Of a stretch of 64,000 nt of DNA, positions 31,567 through 44,140 are shown piece after piece. The stretch's first letter is position 1, and each line of letters starts with the position of its first letter. The notes beneath the pieces are model-generated. The model was not told where the DNA came from and ran no database searches. It saw nothing but the letters and a program-made list of their open reading frames with translations. The position numbers and the translations under genes were made by a program. The stretch is from Rhipidocladum racemiflorum (taxonomy: Eukaryota > Streptophyta > Magnoliopsida > Poales > Poaceae), in assembly GCA_036346355.1 (NCBI GenBank), contig CM070591.1, positions 21,870,001 through 21,934,000 of the forward strand. The letters run 5' to 3'.

Positions 31567-33231
31567 GTGAAACTAATAATAAATGGAGTAGAGTTCCTAG
31601 CGAACTTGGTTTTATTGGATACCCAGACCCTAGATGTTATATTAGGGATGGATTGGTTGTGCAAACATAAAGTGGTATTAGACTGTGGACGAAGGGTAGT
31701 ATCTGTTGAAAGCCCAGATGGTAGAAAGGTAGAGTTTCAAGCAACCGCTACACGAGATGGTCAACTGATGGTCAATAGCTTGAAGACAACTAACCTAGAA
31801 GATGTGCCAGTTGTGCAAGAGTATCCGGACGTATTTCTAGATGATCTACCAGGAATGCCACCGGATAGAGACATCGGGTTTGTAATTGAACTGGTACCTG
31901 GAATGGCACCGATAGCAAAGAGACCCTATCGGATGTCCACTAACGAGCTGATAGAGATGAAGAAGCAGATCGAGAAGTTATTGAAAAAAGGTTTTATAAG
32001 ACCAAGTTTGTCGCCTTGGGGAGCACCAGTGCTGTTTGTCAAGAAGAAAGATGGAAGTTTTCGGATGTGTATAGACTATCGCGCACTTAATGATGTGACG
32101 ACAAAGAACAAGTATCCGCTACCCAGAATAGATGACTTGTTTCATCAGCTAAGAGGAGCAGGAGTATTTTCTAAGATCGACCTTCGATCGGGTTATCATC
32201 AACGGAAGATCAGATCTGAAGACATACTGAATACTGCATTTTCATCAAGATGTGGACACTATGAGTTCACAGTTAGGTTTTTCGGATTGACAAATGCACC
32301 CGCCTACTTCATGAATTTAATGAATAAGGTTTTTATGGAGTACCTTGTTAAGTTTGTAGTGGTGTTCATAGATGATATTCTGGTACATTCCAAGACCAGA
32401 GAGGAACATGCTGAACAACTCAGGCTAGTGTTGGAGAAGTTAAGAGAACAACAGCTATTTGCTAAGTTCAGCAAATGTGATTTCTGGAAAAGTAAAGTGG
32501 AATTCCTCGGTCATATCATGACTGCCGAAGGGGTTGCAGCAGATCCAAGTAAAGTTGAAGTAGTATTACATTGGAAGCAACCTAAGACGGTGACTCAGGT
32601 CCGAAGTTTCCTCCGAATGGCAAGTTATTACCGTCGATTCGTAGAAGGTTTCTCCACAATAGCTAAACCTCTCACGCAGTTGTTGAAAAAGGAAAAGAAG
32701 TTTACTTGGACACCTGAATGTGAAAAGAGTTTCCAAGAGTTAAAGAAGAGGCTGACATCGGCACCAGTATTGGTTCTACCAGATGTCCATCAGAGTTTTG
32801 ACATTTACTGTGATGTGTCACGTGAAGGACTCGGACGTGTGTTGATGCAGAATGGAAAGGTAGTTGCTTATGCGTCGAGGCAGTTAAGGCCACATGAGGA
32901 AAACTATCCAACGCATGACTTGGAATTAGCGCCTGTCGTGCATGCTCTAAAGCTGTGGCGTTAATACCTTATTGGTAATAGATGTGAAATATACACTGAT
33001 CACAAGAGTCTCAAGTATATTTTCACCCATCCAAAGTTGAACATGAGACAAAGAAGGTGGTTGGAGTTAATCAAAGAATATAATGTGGAAATTCAATATC
33101 ACTCGGGTAAGGCTAATGTGGTGGCTGATGCCTTGAGCCGAAAGAGCCATAGTGTAAATATGTTAATGGAAATCAGTGAAGCAGAGTTATGCAAGGATTT
33201 CCAGAAATTGAAACTGGATGTTGTGCCATAA
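31567..33231 (+). pseudogene. pol: protease end, RT and RNase H (element G)
   Basis: A 465-codon frame (31567-32964) covers protease tail (VILGMDWL, residues 25-31), RT (FVKKKDGSFRMCIDYRALN 157-175, FSKIDLRSGYHQ 201-212 with Asp205, FVVVFIDDIL 263-272 with Asp269/270) and the RNase H start (IYCDVSREGLG, Asp416; DLELAPVV, Glu453). The family motif VMSFGLTNAP reads VRFFGLTNAP. TAA at 32962 interrupts RNase H; the frame then continues with IYTDHKSLKYIFTHP and VVADALSRKSHS to a second TAA at 33229. The RT is nearly complete, but stops and substitutions make it inactive. Confidence 0.9.
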
Positions 33232-34695
33232 GGATTTTTAGCCACTCTAGAAGTAAAGCCCACTTTAGAAGATCAGATCACGGAAGGTCAGAAGGAGGAT
33301 GAGAAGATCAAGCAGATCAAATCCAAGATGGAAGAAGGCCTAGCCAAGGACTTCAGGTTGGATGACCAAGGTATCTTGTGGATGAAGGAGCGTATATGTG
33401 TATCTGACAAGAAGGAACTGAAGCAGTTGATACTGGAGGAAGCTCATGATTCCAAGTATTCAATTCATCCAAGGAGTGCGAAGATGTACTAGGATTTGAA
33501 GGAAAGGTTCTGGTGGCTAAGTATGAAAAGAGAAGTTGCTGAACATGTTGCATTGTGTGATGTGTGTCAGCGAGTCCAAGCTATGCATCAGAGGTCGGCA
33601 GGACTGCTACAACCTCTACAGATTCCAGAGTGGAAGTGGGAGGAGATCGGTATGGACTTCATAACCGGTTTGCCCAGGACACAAGCTGGTTACGATTCAA
33701 TATGGGTCATAGTGGATCGGTTAACCAAAGTTGCACATTTCATACCGGTGAAAACAACTTACTCAGGAGGTCGCTTAGCAGAATTGTACATGTCAAGAAT
33801 TGTTTGCCTACATGGAGTACCGAAGAAAATAGTCTCAAAGAGAGGCACCCAATTTACCTCGAGGTTCTGGGGTAAATTGCATGAGGCGTTGGGAACTCGA
33901 TTGAACTTCAGCACGACTTACCACCCACAAACAGATGGACAGACTGAAAGAGTCAACCAGATTCTTGAAGATATGCTTAGAGCTTGTGCATTGGCATATA
34001 CTACTTCGTGGGACAAGTGCTTACCTTATGCAGAGTTCAGCTATAACAACAGCTACCAAGCAAGTTTACAGATGTCGCCTTTTGAAGCGTTATATGGAAG
34101 ACCTTGTTGGACACCATTAAATTGGAATGAGACTGGTGAACAACGAGTATTCGGACTAGATATATTACAAGAAGCTGAAGAGAAGATCACGGTGATCAGA
34201 GAAAGATTAAAGATTGCTCAATCCAGGCAAAAGATTTATGCTGACAATAGACGCAGAGATTTGAGCTTTGAGCCAGAGGACTACGTGTATCTCAGAGTTA
34301 CACCTCTCAAAGGAGTCAGAAGGTTTCATTCCAAAGGGAAGCTCGCACCAAGATATGTTGGACCATTCAAGATCCTGAGACGAAGAGGTGAAGTAGCTTA
34401 TCAGCTGGAGTTGCCACAATCACTAGCAAGAGTACATGATGTATTTCATGTTTCACAGTTGAAGAAATGTCTACAAGTACCTAAGGAACAAGCACCCCTG
34501 GAAGCCATCGATTTGCAAGAAAATTTGACATATAAAGAACATCCAGTGAAGATTCTAGATACTATGGACCGTGAAACAAGAAATAAATTAACCCGCTTCT
34601 GCAGAGTCCAGTGGAGTAATCATTCAGAAAGTGAAGCGACTTGGGAACGCGAAGAAGATCTAAAGAAGGAGTTTCCCGACCTATTCTCTAGTTAG
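33232..34695 (+). pseudogene. Integrase with chromodomain (element G)
   Basis: After a tether (EVKPTLEDQITEGQKEDEK) and the His part of the zinc finger (EEAHDSKYSIHP), a TAG at 33490-33492 (CAG in K) breaks the frame. A 399-codon frame (33496-34695) holds the Cys pair (ALCDVCQRVQ), first Asp (EEIGMDFITG, 54), Glu (TDGQTERVNQ, 151) and a chromodomain tail (YKEHPVKILDTMDRETRN, ATWEREEDLKKEFPDLF). The second catalytic Asp is replaced by Lys: IVSKRGTQF at residues 112-120, where A has IVSDRGTQF. The integrase is therefore dead even apart from the stop. Confidence 0.92.
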
Positions 34696-34721
34696 TCTCG
34701 AATCTCAGGGACGAGATTCTG

Positions 34722-34736
34722 TTAAGGGGGGAGGTT
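34722..34736 (+). other. Polypurine tract of element G
   Basis: TTAAGGGGGGAGGTT directly before TGTAACATCCC. Confidence 0.88.
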
Positions 34737-35697
34737 TGTAACATCCCAAACATTTCTTTTAATATATTTAGTGTGTTTCTGGGATTAGTTGTAATTTTTC
34801 GGAATCTACATGGAAGCCTTGCGAGTAAGTCGGATTCATGTTTATTGAACTAATCATATTAAATAAAGATCAGGCATTTTTGCATAAGCATAAAATTTAA
34901 AATTTTGTTGATAATTAAGATAATTGGTAGACGAGAGTGTTCACTTCAAATATTTTTGAAAAACATGCTATATAACATAAAGCATTGATTTTACAAAAAT
35001 TTGTACAGGTGTCTGATTCACTAAAAGATTTTTTTATGAAAAATCTATACGTCAAAAAATTTCGAAACCAACTTCATTAAGTTCCAAATGTTCTCTAGTA
35101 TTTTAGAGGTTTTTTTTCAAAATGTTTAGAACCTTTTTACTATTTTATTCTAAACTCGTTTTGAGAGCATGTACGCGTGTGTATATATTTATGTGCATAC
35201 GTACTGCTTATATGGAGGTATGCATGAATCAATGCATGGACGTTTTGCATACGCATGAATCAAGGATGTGTTAATTGGTTCCTTTCCTAGCTAGCTGTTT
35301 CCTCCATGCTTGATGTTTCAGTTTTTCCCACCGTGTATTTGTGCATGTACGTTCCTCGTCACACTAAATTCCTCCATGCGCATGAGGCTTTAATTTCCCT
35401 TCTAGCCGTTTCCAATTAACAAGCAACATTTCCATTTAACTAGTAACATCTCTACTTCCTACCATGCATGAACGTTTTCTCTAGCCATTTGCTCCACGCG
35501 CATGAAGTCTCCCAGGCGAATGCACCTTCTCATTTGTTCAGCCGTGTGCAAGCAACACATGGACAACCTTCATTTCTCCAAGCACACATGACCTTTCTTT
35601 TCCATTCATTCTTTGTTTAGTCCAAACATCAATACCTCCGACCAATTTCTTCTATCATTCCTCCACTTCTCTACCGATCTGTTGTTCCACCATCATC

Positions 35698-35800
35698 GCC
35701 GCCGTTGACACCGTCGCCGTTGACGTCGTCGCCGTTGACGTCTCCGCCGTGGTGGTCACCGCCGCCGTTGTCACCGCCGTCGTCATTCACATCGCTGCCA
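35698..35800. repeat. GCCGTTGAC/GTCACCGCC low-complexity repeat
   Basis: Repeated GCCGTTGAC and CGCCGCCGTTG words occur in the leader part of the G LTR. No protein frame is conserved. Confidence 0.6.
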
Positions 35801-35984
35801 GCGCACTCTTCGATTTCGCGTCTCCTATGCCGAACGGTATATATATGTTAGTCATGTATACATGTATATTGTTATTACGTAGGTTGTATAATCTTCTATA
35901 TGCGAGTAGTATGTGAACTATTTGGTTTTGAGCGTTACCTTTCATCCTTGAGACTCGGGTTCAACTCTCACCAAATGATTTTTC

Positions 35985-36007
35985 GTATATATATATATAT
36001 ATATATG
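35985..36007. repeat. TA dinucleotide microsatellite
   Basis: About eleven TA units in the G LTR. Confidence 0.9.
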
Positions 36008-36622
36008 TTGGGCCGAGCGCATGTATATATATTAGGACTCATGTTATTAGGCTGCACGTGTATATACTAGGATGTGAGCATACACTAGGACATTTCGTAC
36101 TGTGGCGATCGATTACTAGGCGCATGCTTCTGGAATATCCGTAGCCTGCTATGCCTTGAAAATACACATATACGCGAGAAGCAGTACCACGCATGATTTA
36201 AGCCGAATCAGTACGTGCACGAATCCGAGCCCACGCCGAACAGTACCATGCAAGGCTAGTAAAAGTTAAGTTATATGTGTTCATTTCCGGAAATTACGGA
36301 TTTTGTCTTTTTCGCTGCAAATTCGTATTAGGTCCAAATCGCTTGCAACAAATTTTGTTAATTAGTAAAAATTAATACCTTTCTACAGTAATTTTTATGA
36401 AATTTATAATTAAATATATACTATTAAATTATTCTCGAAATGTCTAAACTTAACTTACAAATTTTGTAGCTCTTAAACTATACGTTCAAAAATTCCAAAA
36501 TAAATTTTATAAATCTTAGAAAATGCTAAACTAATTATATGGAAGTTTTTGTGAAATTACGAGCTAGTTTGATTTGTAGTATTTTCCGAATGTGTGTTTA
36601 ATTGGTTGTTTGCTACGCGTAG

Positions 36623-36697
36623 ACGTTGAACTGTGCGAGAGTGCGGAAGTTGAAGACCAAGCTCAAGCTGTAGATCAAGATCATCAGCTTTTTGAAG
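36623..36697 (+). other. Exon-like island in LTR, element G (75 nt)
   Basis: It is bounded by TACGCGTAG| and GAAG|GCAAGT, exactly as in family A. The DNA just upstream is not alignable to family A by eye, but the island and the downstream sequence are. It is open and acidic (begins VELCESAEVEDQAQ, ends HQLFE). Length is a multiple of three. Confidence 0.5.
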
Positions 36698-37644
36698 GCA
36701 AGTTGTGCTTTGACCATGTTGCTCCTAATTTTTGAAATATATTTTGATTTAAATTATGCATGCTATGTTGTTAAAAATGGGTTAACTTAATTTGGGTTAA
36801 GTAGATAATCAACCTAATCGTTAATTCCACCCTTGATGATAATATTTGTATGCCATGTATCCATTGTCACCTTAAGTTGGGTTTATAATAGTTGGATGTA
36901 TGATTGTGCCAACACGGGAGGCTAGACCGTGAGTAGTTGCTTAGCTATGCTTACCTGAAATATGTTTCAAATGGCAAAATAATATTGACTAATGATATAT
37001 GGAATGAATTTTGGAAATAGTGTAATCTTGCCACGTGATGATGTGAAGTGTAGGTACCTTTGTGGTTCTACATGGTAATTGATTTTATTGTTGACATGTG
37101 TTACACAATAATTGAACAGGGGTGGGAAAAGATTTAGACTGGGGCAAGTGGCAAGATGGCTTCGTGCCAGGTGGGCCTTCGTGGCAGCAACCTTCATGGC
37201 AACAGGATGAGTGATGTGAGGGCTTTGGGCCAAAACTTGAGAGAAGGATGTCTTGCCCTGGACAGCTAAGGACTTCACCTTGCAAGCCTTTGAACTAGGC
37301 CTTTTCGTGCAACCACATGACTGGAGTGGAACGGTCTTGGTTTAGTAGGATTTTGAACTCTTACCTTTGATACCTCAGGGTGACGATTACATCGCGGTAA
37401 CTGTGTGGGGGAGCGTACCAGAGCTACGGCTTGGTGCCCATCGAACGGTGATGTTAGTCCTACACTTCGATCCTTCGTGGGGGAAGTGGTAGTGAAGGCA
37501 ATGCCGGAGAGGGTCATAGGTGTAGATGGAGGTTTCTGAAAAACTTCATTACGGTCAATCGCCTTTGTGGTGTGCGACTGTATCATGTGGGGAAAGTGTA
37601 CAACCTCTGCAGAGTTTTTGAAAACTATTCGAATAGCCGAGTCC

Positions 37645-37649
37645 ACGGT
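37645..37649. repeat. Probable target site of element H, left
   Basis: ACGGT precedes TGTAACACC. The uninterrupted 5' LTR reads CCACGGTACTGG at this site. The right copy lies beyond the window. Confidence 0.6.
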
Positions 37650-39853
37650 TGTAACACCTCGGCATCTAGCATGCCTGAATGCTACCAAACATAGCTAAAC
37701 AACATCTAAATACCACAATTAAGTATAAATTACAGCAAAGGCACACATGCTAAAACCCGAAATTTCGGCAGCATCTCCTTTGTTTTATCATGATTTGAAC
37801 AATAGCAATATCATAGCAAAATATCTCATAACATAAGACATCTAAAGCAGCAATATATAATGGATAAAACATCATCATAACAATTAAACCAAAACCAACC
37901 ACACAAACATCTATAGATAAGCAAAGAGGATCAACAGCACATTAAAATTATTCCATACACCTAGTTCAGGGCACTATTATTACGATCATGACTCAAGGTT
38001 GGAAAATATGACTGGAACTACGTGAAGATGTGTAGCTAATGCCCTTTCCCACATGCCAGTGTCATGGTACCTAAAAAAAAAATATAAACACAAGTGTGAG
38101 TTCATCACTCAGCAAGTATATTGCAATGGTACAAACAAAAACAATTACATGGCTACAACAACTCACATCATGTATATCATCTCATTCAAGTTCACAAATC
38201 ATTATCATCATCATTATGTATGCAATGCGATGCGATGCGATGTGATGCTCATATCTCCTTGGAAACTCATACCGGTATGGTTGAGTACACACCCGTCGGT
38301 GTGCACCCTCTCCCCCCTTCCATCCCGAAGATGGAGCGTGCCTACTCCTCGCTTCCCCACACCGCGGTGGATGGAATCACGATGTAGGACTTACTCATTG
38401 GCTCTCCGGAATAGTCATAACTTTCTCACCGACCTTCCCCAGACTACTTATGACTTTCTCACCGCCCGGGCCATGTATCTTGCCATGTATGCAAATATGC
38501 CAACATCATGAATAACTTGTACATTAACACATGGCATCATCATGGATAACTTGTACATTAACACATGGCATCATCACATAATAAACATATTCATCATATC
38601 AATGGCAAACATTAAAGCATGGCATGTGAACATATCATATATTCAAATTTCAATCTCAATCAATCAAACAAACTACAACCCGCTACCCATTCCAATACAC
38701 TTGCCTCCACCACGGGCGACAGATTGGCGAGAAGTAGAAGGCACTCCCGGGGTTGCACCACCTGCACATAGGGACCACACACTCACAATCATGTCCACAA
38801 AACAGTACGCAAACCCTCTTCTACCCTGACATCACCAACAACTCGCAAAACCCAAAAACAGAGGCTATGTCCCGTCGGGATAGCAGCCTTCCAAAAGGCA
38901 TAACTCGGGTTCTAATACTCCGAATCAATTAAACGAGTACATCCTCGCGTAACTTAGGAAATTTCCTAACTTTTTCTAAGTATATGGAAAAGCTGATTCG
39001 GACTCTAAAGTTGTTTAATCTACAAAATACCGTGATCTGTTCCAATCACGTCACAGATTTTAACACGCTCGGTAAAACAGCCATAACTTTCAAACGGGTG
39101 ATCGGAATGTAACGTTCTTTATACCCACAAAAAGGTATTGAAATTACCTACAACTTCTTCAACAAGCAGACGTCCAAATTCGGAATATAAATTGGCGAAA
39201 AACCGAACCCTAGGTCGACTGCTCATGCTGTCCAAAACAGAGAACGTGGCAACTTCTAGATCTAATCTAATCTACTCAATTCCAGCACCACCAATTGATC
39301 TAAAAACAAGATAATGACCCTAAGAACAGTACCTAGATCAACCCCAAGGTTTCCCATGGCCATACCCTCGCCCGATGACCGAAAACCCAACGAAACTCCT
39401 CCCGGATCGCTCCTCGTTCCTTGCTCCAACGGATGGATCTTCGAGGTGCAGGGGTGGGGAGGCTACCCTAGGGCAGCAAGGGGGTGGAGGAGAGGTGGTG
39501 GTGCAATGGGGAGGAGGTAGGAGGGGGCGCATGGCAATGGGGGGCGGCGACTAGGGGAGGCGCCACAAGGGGAGGGAGGGGGCTTGTGGGGGGCGGCTAG
39601 GGCAGGGAGGGGGCGCCCCAAGCCCCCTTAGCCTGATCCCTCCTCCCTCATGGGCCCCTACCCCTTCCACAAAAGCCCTCGACTCATCCCCCTTAGGCCC
39701 AAACTTCCCCGGAAGGGCCCAACCTCCCGAAATCGGCCCGGAAACGCGATTAAACCTCATACCGTATAGTTTTAAACTCCGATTTCATATTTCATAGTGT
39801 TTTTGGCCTCATCATGCACATTAGATAAGGTTACGACACTCCGTGGTGTCACA
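37650..39853 (-). repeat. 3' LTR of element H (2204 bp)
   Basis: The plus strand runs from TGTAACACCTCGGCATC to CTCCGTGGTGTCACA, the same ends as the solo LTR at 23446. The pentamer array here is mostly GATGC (38221-38247). Confidence 0.88.
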
Positions 39854-39959
39854 TCACTTCATCCCCCCTAACGCCCAAAACCGCGAGTAAACCTCCAGCC
39901 GTAAGGTTTTATTTTCTAATTTCGCATTTTATAATGTCACACCATACCGTAGTGTCACA
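39854..39959 (-). repeat. Second, diverged U3 terminus
   Basis: This 106-base stretch repeats the last part of the LTR in altered form and ends CCGTAGTGTCACA. Its left edge carries a second purine-tract-like TAGGGGGGATGAAG (minus strand). The PPT proper follows at 39960. Confidence 0.65.
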
Positions 39960-39975
39960 TTCTACCCCCCTTCAA
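39960..39975 (-). other. Polypurine tract of element H
   Basis: The minus strand reads TTGAAGGGGGGTAGAA, next to TGTGACACTACGG. This is the normal PPT form for this LTR type. Confidence 0.75.
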
Positions 39976-42900
39976 CAGGATTCGACCCCGAATCGAAGAC
40001 ATGCCACTCCGCCAAACAAACAATACACAGAGATCTAAACTTCACGGTTCAAACCTGAAGAAAAGAGCTTTGGGTAAAGCTCGCCCCCGCGAGACTTCAA
40101 CTCCCAGTTCGCTTCCCTAAATAAAACCATTGGAATTTACACTGATCGAGACTCGAAGACAGGACGCCTAGGTTCTGAGACCAACGGCTCTAATGATAAC
40201 TTGCAATAAAAACTTGCGAGAACTTTACTCAACATTGAAACACAATGCACTCAAACAAGGCCTCGGCATGACCCAAGCGATAGGATAAAATCCCAAATAG
40301 ACCACGAAAAATACGGTCTCACACTCCTCATTCCATGCATTTCTCGGCACTGAAGTGCCCGATCCTTTTAAGTAATGCTACTCTCAAGAAGGACACAGCA
40401 CCAACCTCCCTTCTATGGTTCCTTGTACTCAAGACGACGAGAAATAGGAGAGACATCGCTCTAAGATTACCACCAGAAGGAACAACCTACTTTACATCCA
40501 GGATCATTAAGACTTGCGCAACAGAAATGACCGAACGTTCCTCTGCGGTTGACACAACTCGCTCATTGCCCAACGACAAAAAGATCCAATACACCTCAAA
40601 AGGTAAAGCGATTACTAGCAACCACAAAGTAGTCCACTAATAATTTAATCAACCCTACCGAGGAACACCTCAACGACACAATTCTCCAAGAAGGTTTGCA
40701 TTGAGTCATACACAACCTTCCACTCAAAGGACCACGATAAAGAGTACAATCATTGAGTGAGCTCAACCATAATCATGAACCCAATTGGTCCACCTACAAC
40801 AACTCAAACCCCAAAGCGCTAAAACCACTTTGGAAAGGATCCGGCAACATCCAAAGAGCACACATTTTAATTTCCTATGCCAAGACACAAACGAAACGCA
40901 AATCCCCTACACCACAACTAACTTACCAGAAATTTTTCATTGTTTCTTTTCATACTAGAAAGCGAGGGAAATCTCGTTTCATGACATAAATGCACACTCT
41001 TCAAGAGCACTCCGGATTAGTCATATCTTCATATATGACTTTCGCACCGACCTGGCTCATCGACTCTTTTATGATTGAATAAACATAAATGATGTCATGA
41101 TTCCGTTTCACCATTCATTCACTATGTAACAACAATACCGAGTAATAATTCACCAAACGACTACTTCCTCGGTATCACAGGTTTGAAACACACATAATAT
41201 TGACGGTTGCGCTAAATCATATAACTATGATGGCAACACCGTTAACAGCAAAACACCATGACGTATAGTAACCCACGTCAATTGAAAAACTAAACTTGCA
41301 AAACCTCGCACTTTAACCACAATCAACATGTGAAAAAGAACATTGGCTCCAAAGTTAAACATCTGCACATGCAACCACCACAAATTTTCTCAAAGAGAAA
41401 AGGAAACTCATTTCCAAAAGAGGAACACTTCACTAAAAAAAAACTTTATGAAACATTCGTAGAATCCACCTTGTGAAACACTTGTAAACACCACACACAA
41501 TTTCAAGAATAACTCCAACTCTAGCCAATTAGAGTTACGAATTAGATCTCAAGAATCTCCATCACAACCCGCTATGTCCATCTGCTTCCTTTATAATTTA
41601 CTCCAAAGATGATTCAGTGCGAACGCGAAGGAGCGCGATCCACTCAAAGACTTTTGGGTGTAAAACCATACACATAGCACAAATTAAACAAAATAGCCAA
41701 AACCAAAGATTGGCACCAATAGCTACGGGTTTTTAGGGAAACTCGGAAACACAACACAAGGAATACCTTGACCGAAGGCATTCAACCAAAATGGCAAATA
41801 ATCACACCAGTTCAAAAGGTTTTAAACACCAGCTCAGCATGAATCCCACCATAACTTGTATTCCACTACACTTACCATTTAAGCATTCAATAATCACTAT
41901 TTACTCATCAAGAGAGTCCAACCAGATTTAACAAGATTTACATAACAATTTCTTTCTCTAGTTACCATTCCTAACACTTATAAATAATGTTTACAATGCT
42001 TATAAAAAAGGCAACTAACCAATAATACCTCATAAAGATCCCCACAGACCAACACATCATATAACAATGTATTCTCTATTTCAAACATAGTACTTCAACA
42101 GATACTTGAGCATGATTAACCTACCAATTTTATACAATCCATACGTAAATTTCTCGACAACAAAACTTACTCAATCAATAAATGACTTCAACACGTAGAT
42201 GTTATCTCTACAAGACAAAGTTCATGAGTATGATTTTAGGATATACATTCATCAAGAATAAAATCCTACATCATGTTAATTCTCCATGGTCCACTCCATC
42301 ACAACATGTTACAATAACCTCCATTTTTAACAAGGATTTTCAACAATTAATCTAAGCAATTACTACCACTACTAAATCGTCAATGTCAATAATTTGCATA
42401 ATCATCAATCAACAACATTACCTTTAGCTACCTTATAGATCGGTTATAACAAAATTTCCACCACACAACATACCCAACTATGTAAAAAATAGATTGAATA
42501 CTAGCATTAACACAGCCCTTAACAACATCATTAACCATATGTCTTATGTCTTCTCAATTGATATCAATACTAGCATTGTATAGATACAACTGCATACTTC
42601 CAAATATACTAGTAGTTTGCAACAACATAAATGGCAGCTCTAATCAACTTCCGAGTTAACGTCACTAGTCAATGCGATTAAATTTCTCTATTAACATGTA
42701 AAATTAGAGCATCTTTAACAACCAGCAAAGTTTCTTTAACAATATCAGTAATTCACATCATCTTAATGTTCTAACTATGCATCAGGGTTTAAACTTTAAA
42801 CATTATCGGGGGTCATAAGCACTTTTATAACAAAGCAACAGATTCTAAGCATGTACATTAATACCTTTAATCATTCTCGCTATAGAGTAATCTACAACAC

Positions 42901-44126
42901 TAGAAGTTCATTTAATCTTAAGCTAAACACCAATATTACATTTAACTAATTCAACTCACCAATTAACTTAAGAACAAATCATTTCCATAAACCACATCGT
43001 TACATACTACATGACATGCTAAACAACCATTTTCACTTTCGACAAACAGGATGCAACTTCACTTTTAAAGATAACCACAACTCAAGAACCAGAACGAACA
43101 CCGATAGACAATTTCTCCTTTTCCAAACAAGGAAGAAAATCAATACTCCAACAGAAATGTAAGAGAGCTCAACTCTCAAATTCCCAAATTTGCCCACAAA
43201 ACTCTTCAAGAAATCTCAAGATCTATACTTCCAAGAAGGAAGAAGGATGCACTAGGGAAAACCAAATGTTCAACCAAACCTTTTCCGATAAAGATTCAAA
43301 ACTTAGCTCCACCCAACCTAAGGTCGGCACTAGGAGAACTTCAACTCTTTTCTTAGATAGGGAGGACAACAACCACATATGTTTCCTCCCTAAGACAATC
43401 CACAATAACCAGCAAAACCGGGAGTCAAAGCAAAAGGCGACTAAAAAGGCGCAATGTTAAATTCCTCTTCTTCGTCTTCACCCAAGGAAGACAAAACCAA
43501 GAAACACCGAAGGGACTCTCCGCGAAACATCCAATTCCAAACACTTTTCTTTTGATTTCAATTACTAAAATCAAGAATAACACCCAAAACCGACCGTCGG
43601 AACGGTAAAGATCATACGAAGGAATCCACCACCAAACTCTTCTATTTAACTCCAGTAAACTACCCGATCTAAGATAGAAAGGATAAGCACTCTTCTCCTA
43701 CAGGGGTTAATAGTTCTTCGGTGATGGCGCTAACCGGCCACACCTTCAAACCTCACCCTTACTATGAAATAAGAGAGGTGGTCGAAACCCTTCGGCACCA
43801 AAACCCCACTTTATCACAACAACAAGAACAATTCAATCATTTATCTCATTGACATAGCAACATGCATTAACAAATGAAGCGTTCAACATCATAGCTTAAA
43901 TACAACATTTAAGCATAAATAAACGATACCCATACCCTTTCCTACTGTGCATCCATGTGTGTCAAATTTTAGATTATTTATACCACTTTTGCAAGTTTTA
44001 ATGTTGCTATCCTATGACAAAATTTTAGTTAAAACCTAAGCCATGTTTCTAGGTTATTTCACATCACGTTTTAGTTGTACCCTATAGCATGACACTAAAA
44101 ATACACATTCCAAGGACCTACAGCTC
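39976..44126 (-). other. Non-coding internal region of element H
   Basis: About 4.15 kb, AT-rich especially between 41000 and 43000, with no frame over about 101 codons and no retroelement motif on either strand. The open frame at 40335-40640 shows no recognisable domain and I do not call it a gene. The last 450 bases (from about 43676) match the leader of element B, so at least this part is conserved between copies. Confidence 0.75.
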
Positions 44127-44138
44127 GCTCTGATACCA
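44127..44138 (-). other. Primer-binding site of element H
   Basis: The minus strand reads TGGTATCAGAGC, two bases inside the LTR. Confidence 0.88.
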
Positions 44139-44140
44139 AC

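Larger units (their letters stand above)
26038..37649 (+). mobile_element. Tekay-like chromovirus (element G)
   Basis: The order is truncated 5' LTR (26038-27250), PBS, leader ORF, gag, protease, RT, RNase H, integrase with chromodomain, PPT and 3' LTR (34737-37649, interrupted by H). The remaining 539 bases shared by both LTRs (26038-26576 and 37111-37649) differ at about 30 positions by eye, so G is older than F. The gag carries a solo LTR. Protein blocks match family A/K closely, so the two families are related. Confidence 0.92.
34737..37649 (+). repeat. 3' LTR of element G, interrupted by H
   Basis: It starts TGTAACATCCC. The break at 37649/37650 falls after CCGAGTCCACGGT; the remaining about 670 bases are known from the 5' LTR (26577-27250), so the full LTR is about 3.6 kb. 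The first half (34740-36600) shows no similarity to the family A LTR by eye. From 36620 on the two are clearly related. It contains a TA repeat, a GCCGTTGAC-rich stretch and the exon-like island. Confidence 0.88.

Noticed and set aside
40335..40640. 101-codon frame in the interior of element H
   Set aside because: No recognisable domain, no frame of similar size beside it, and located in non-coding LARD interior. Possible by chance in 4 kb.
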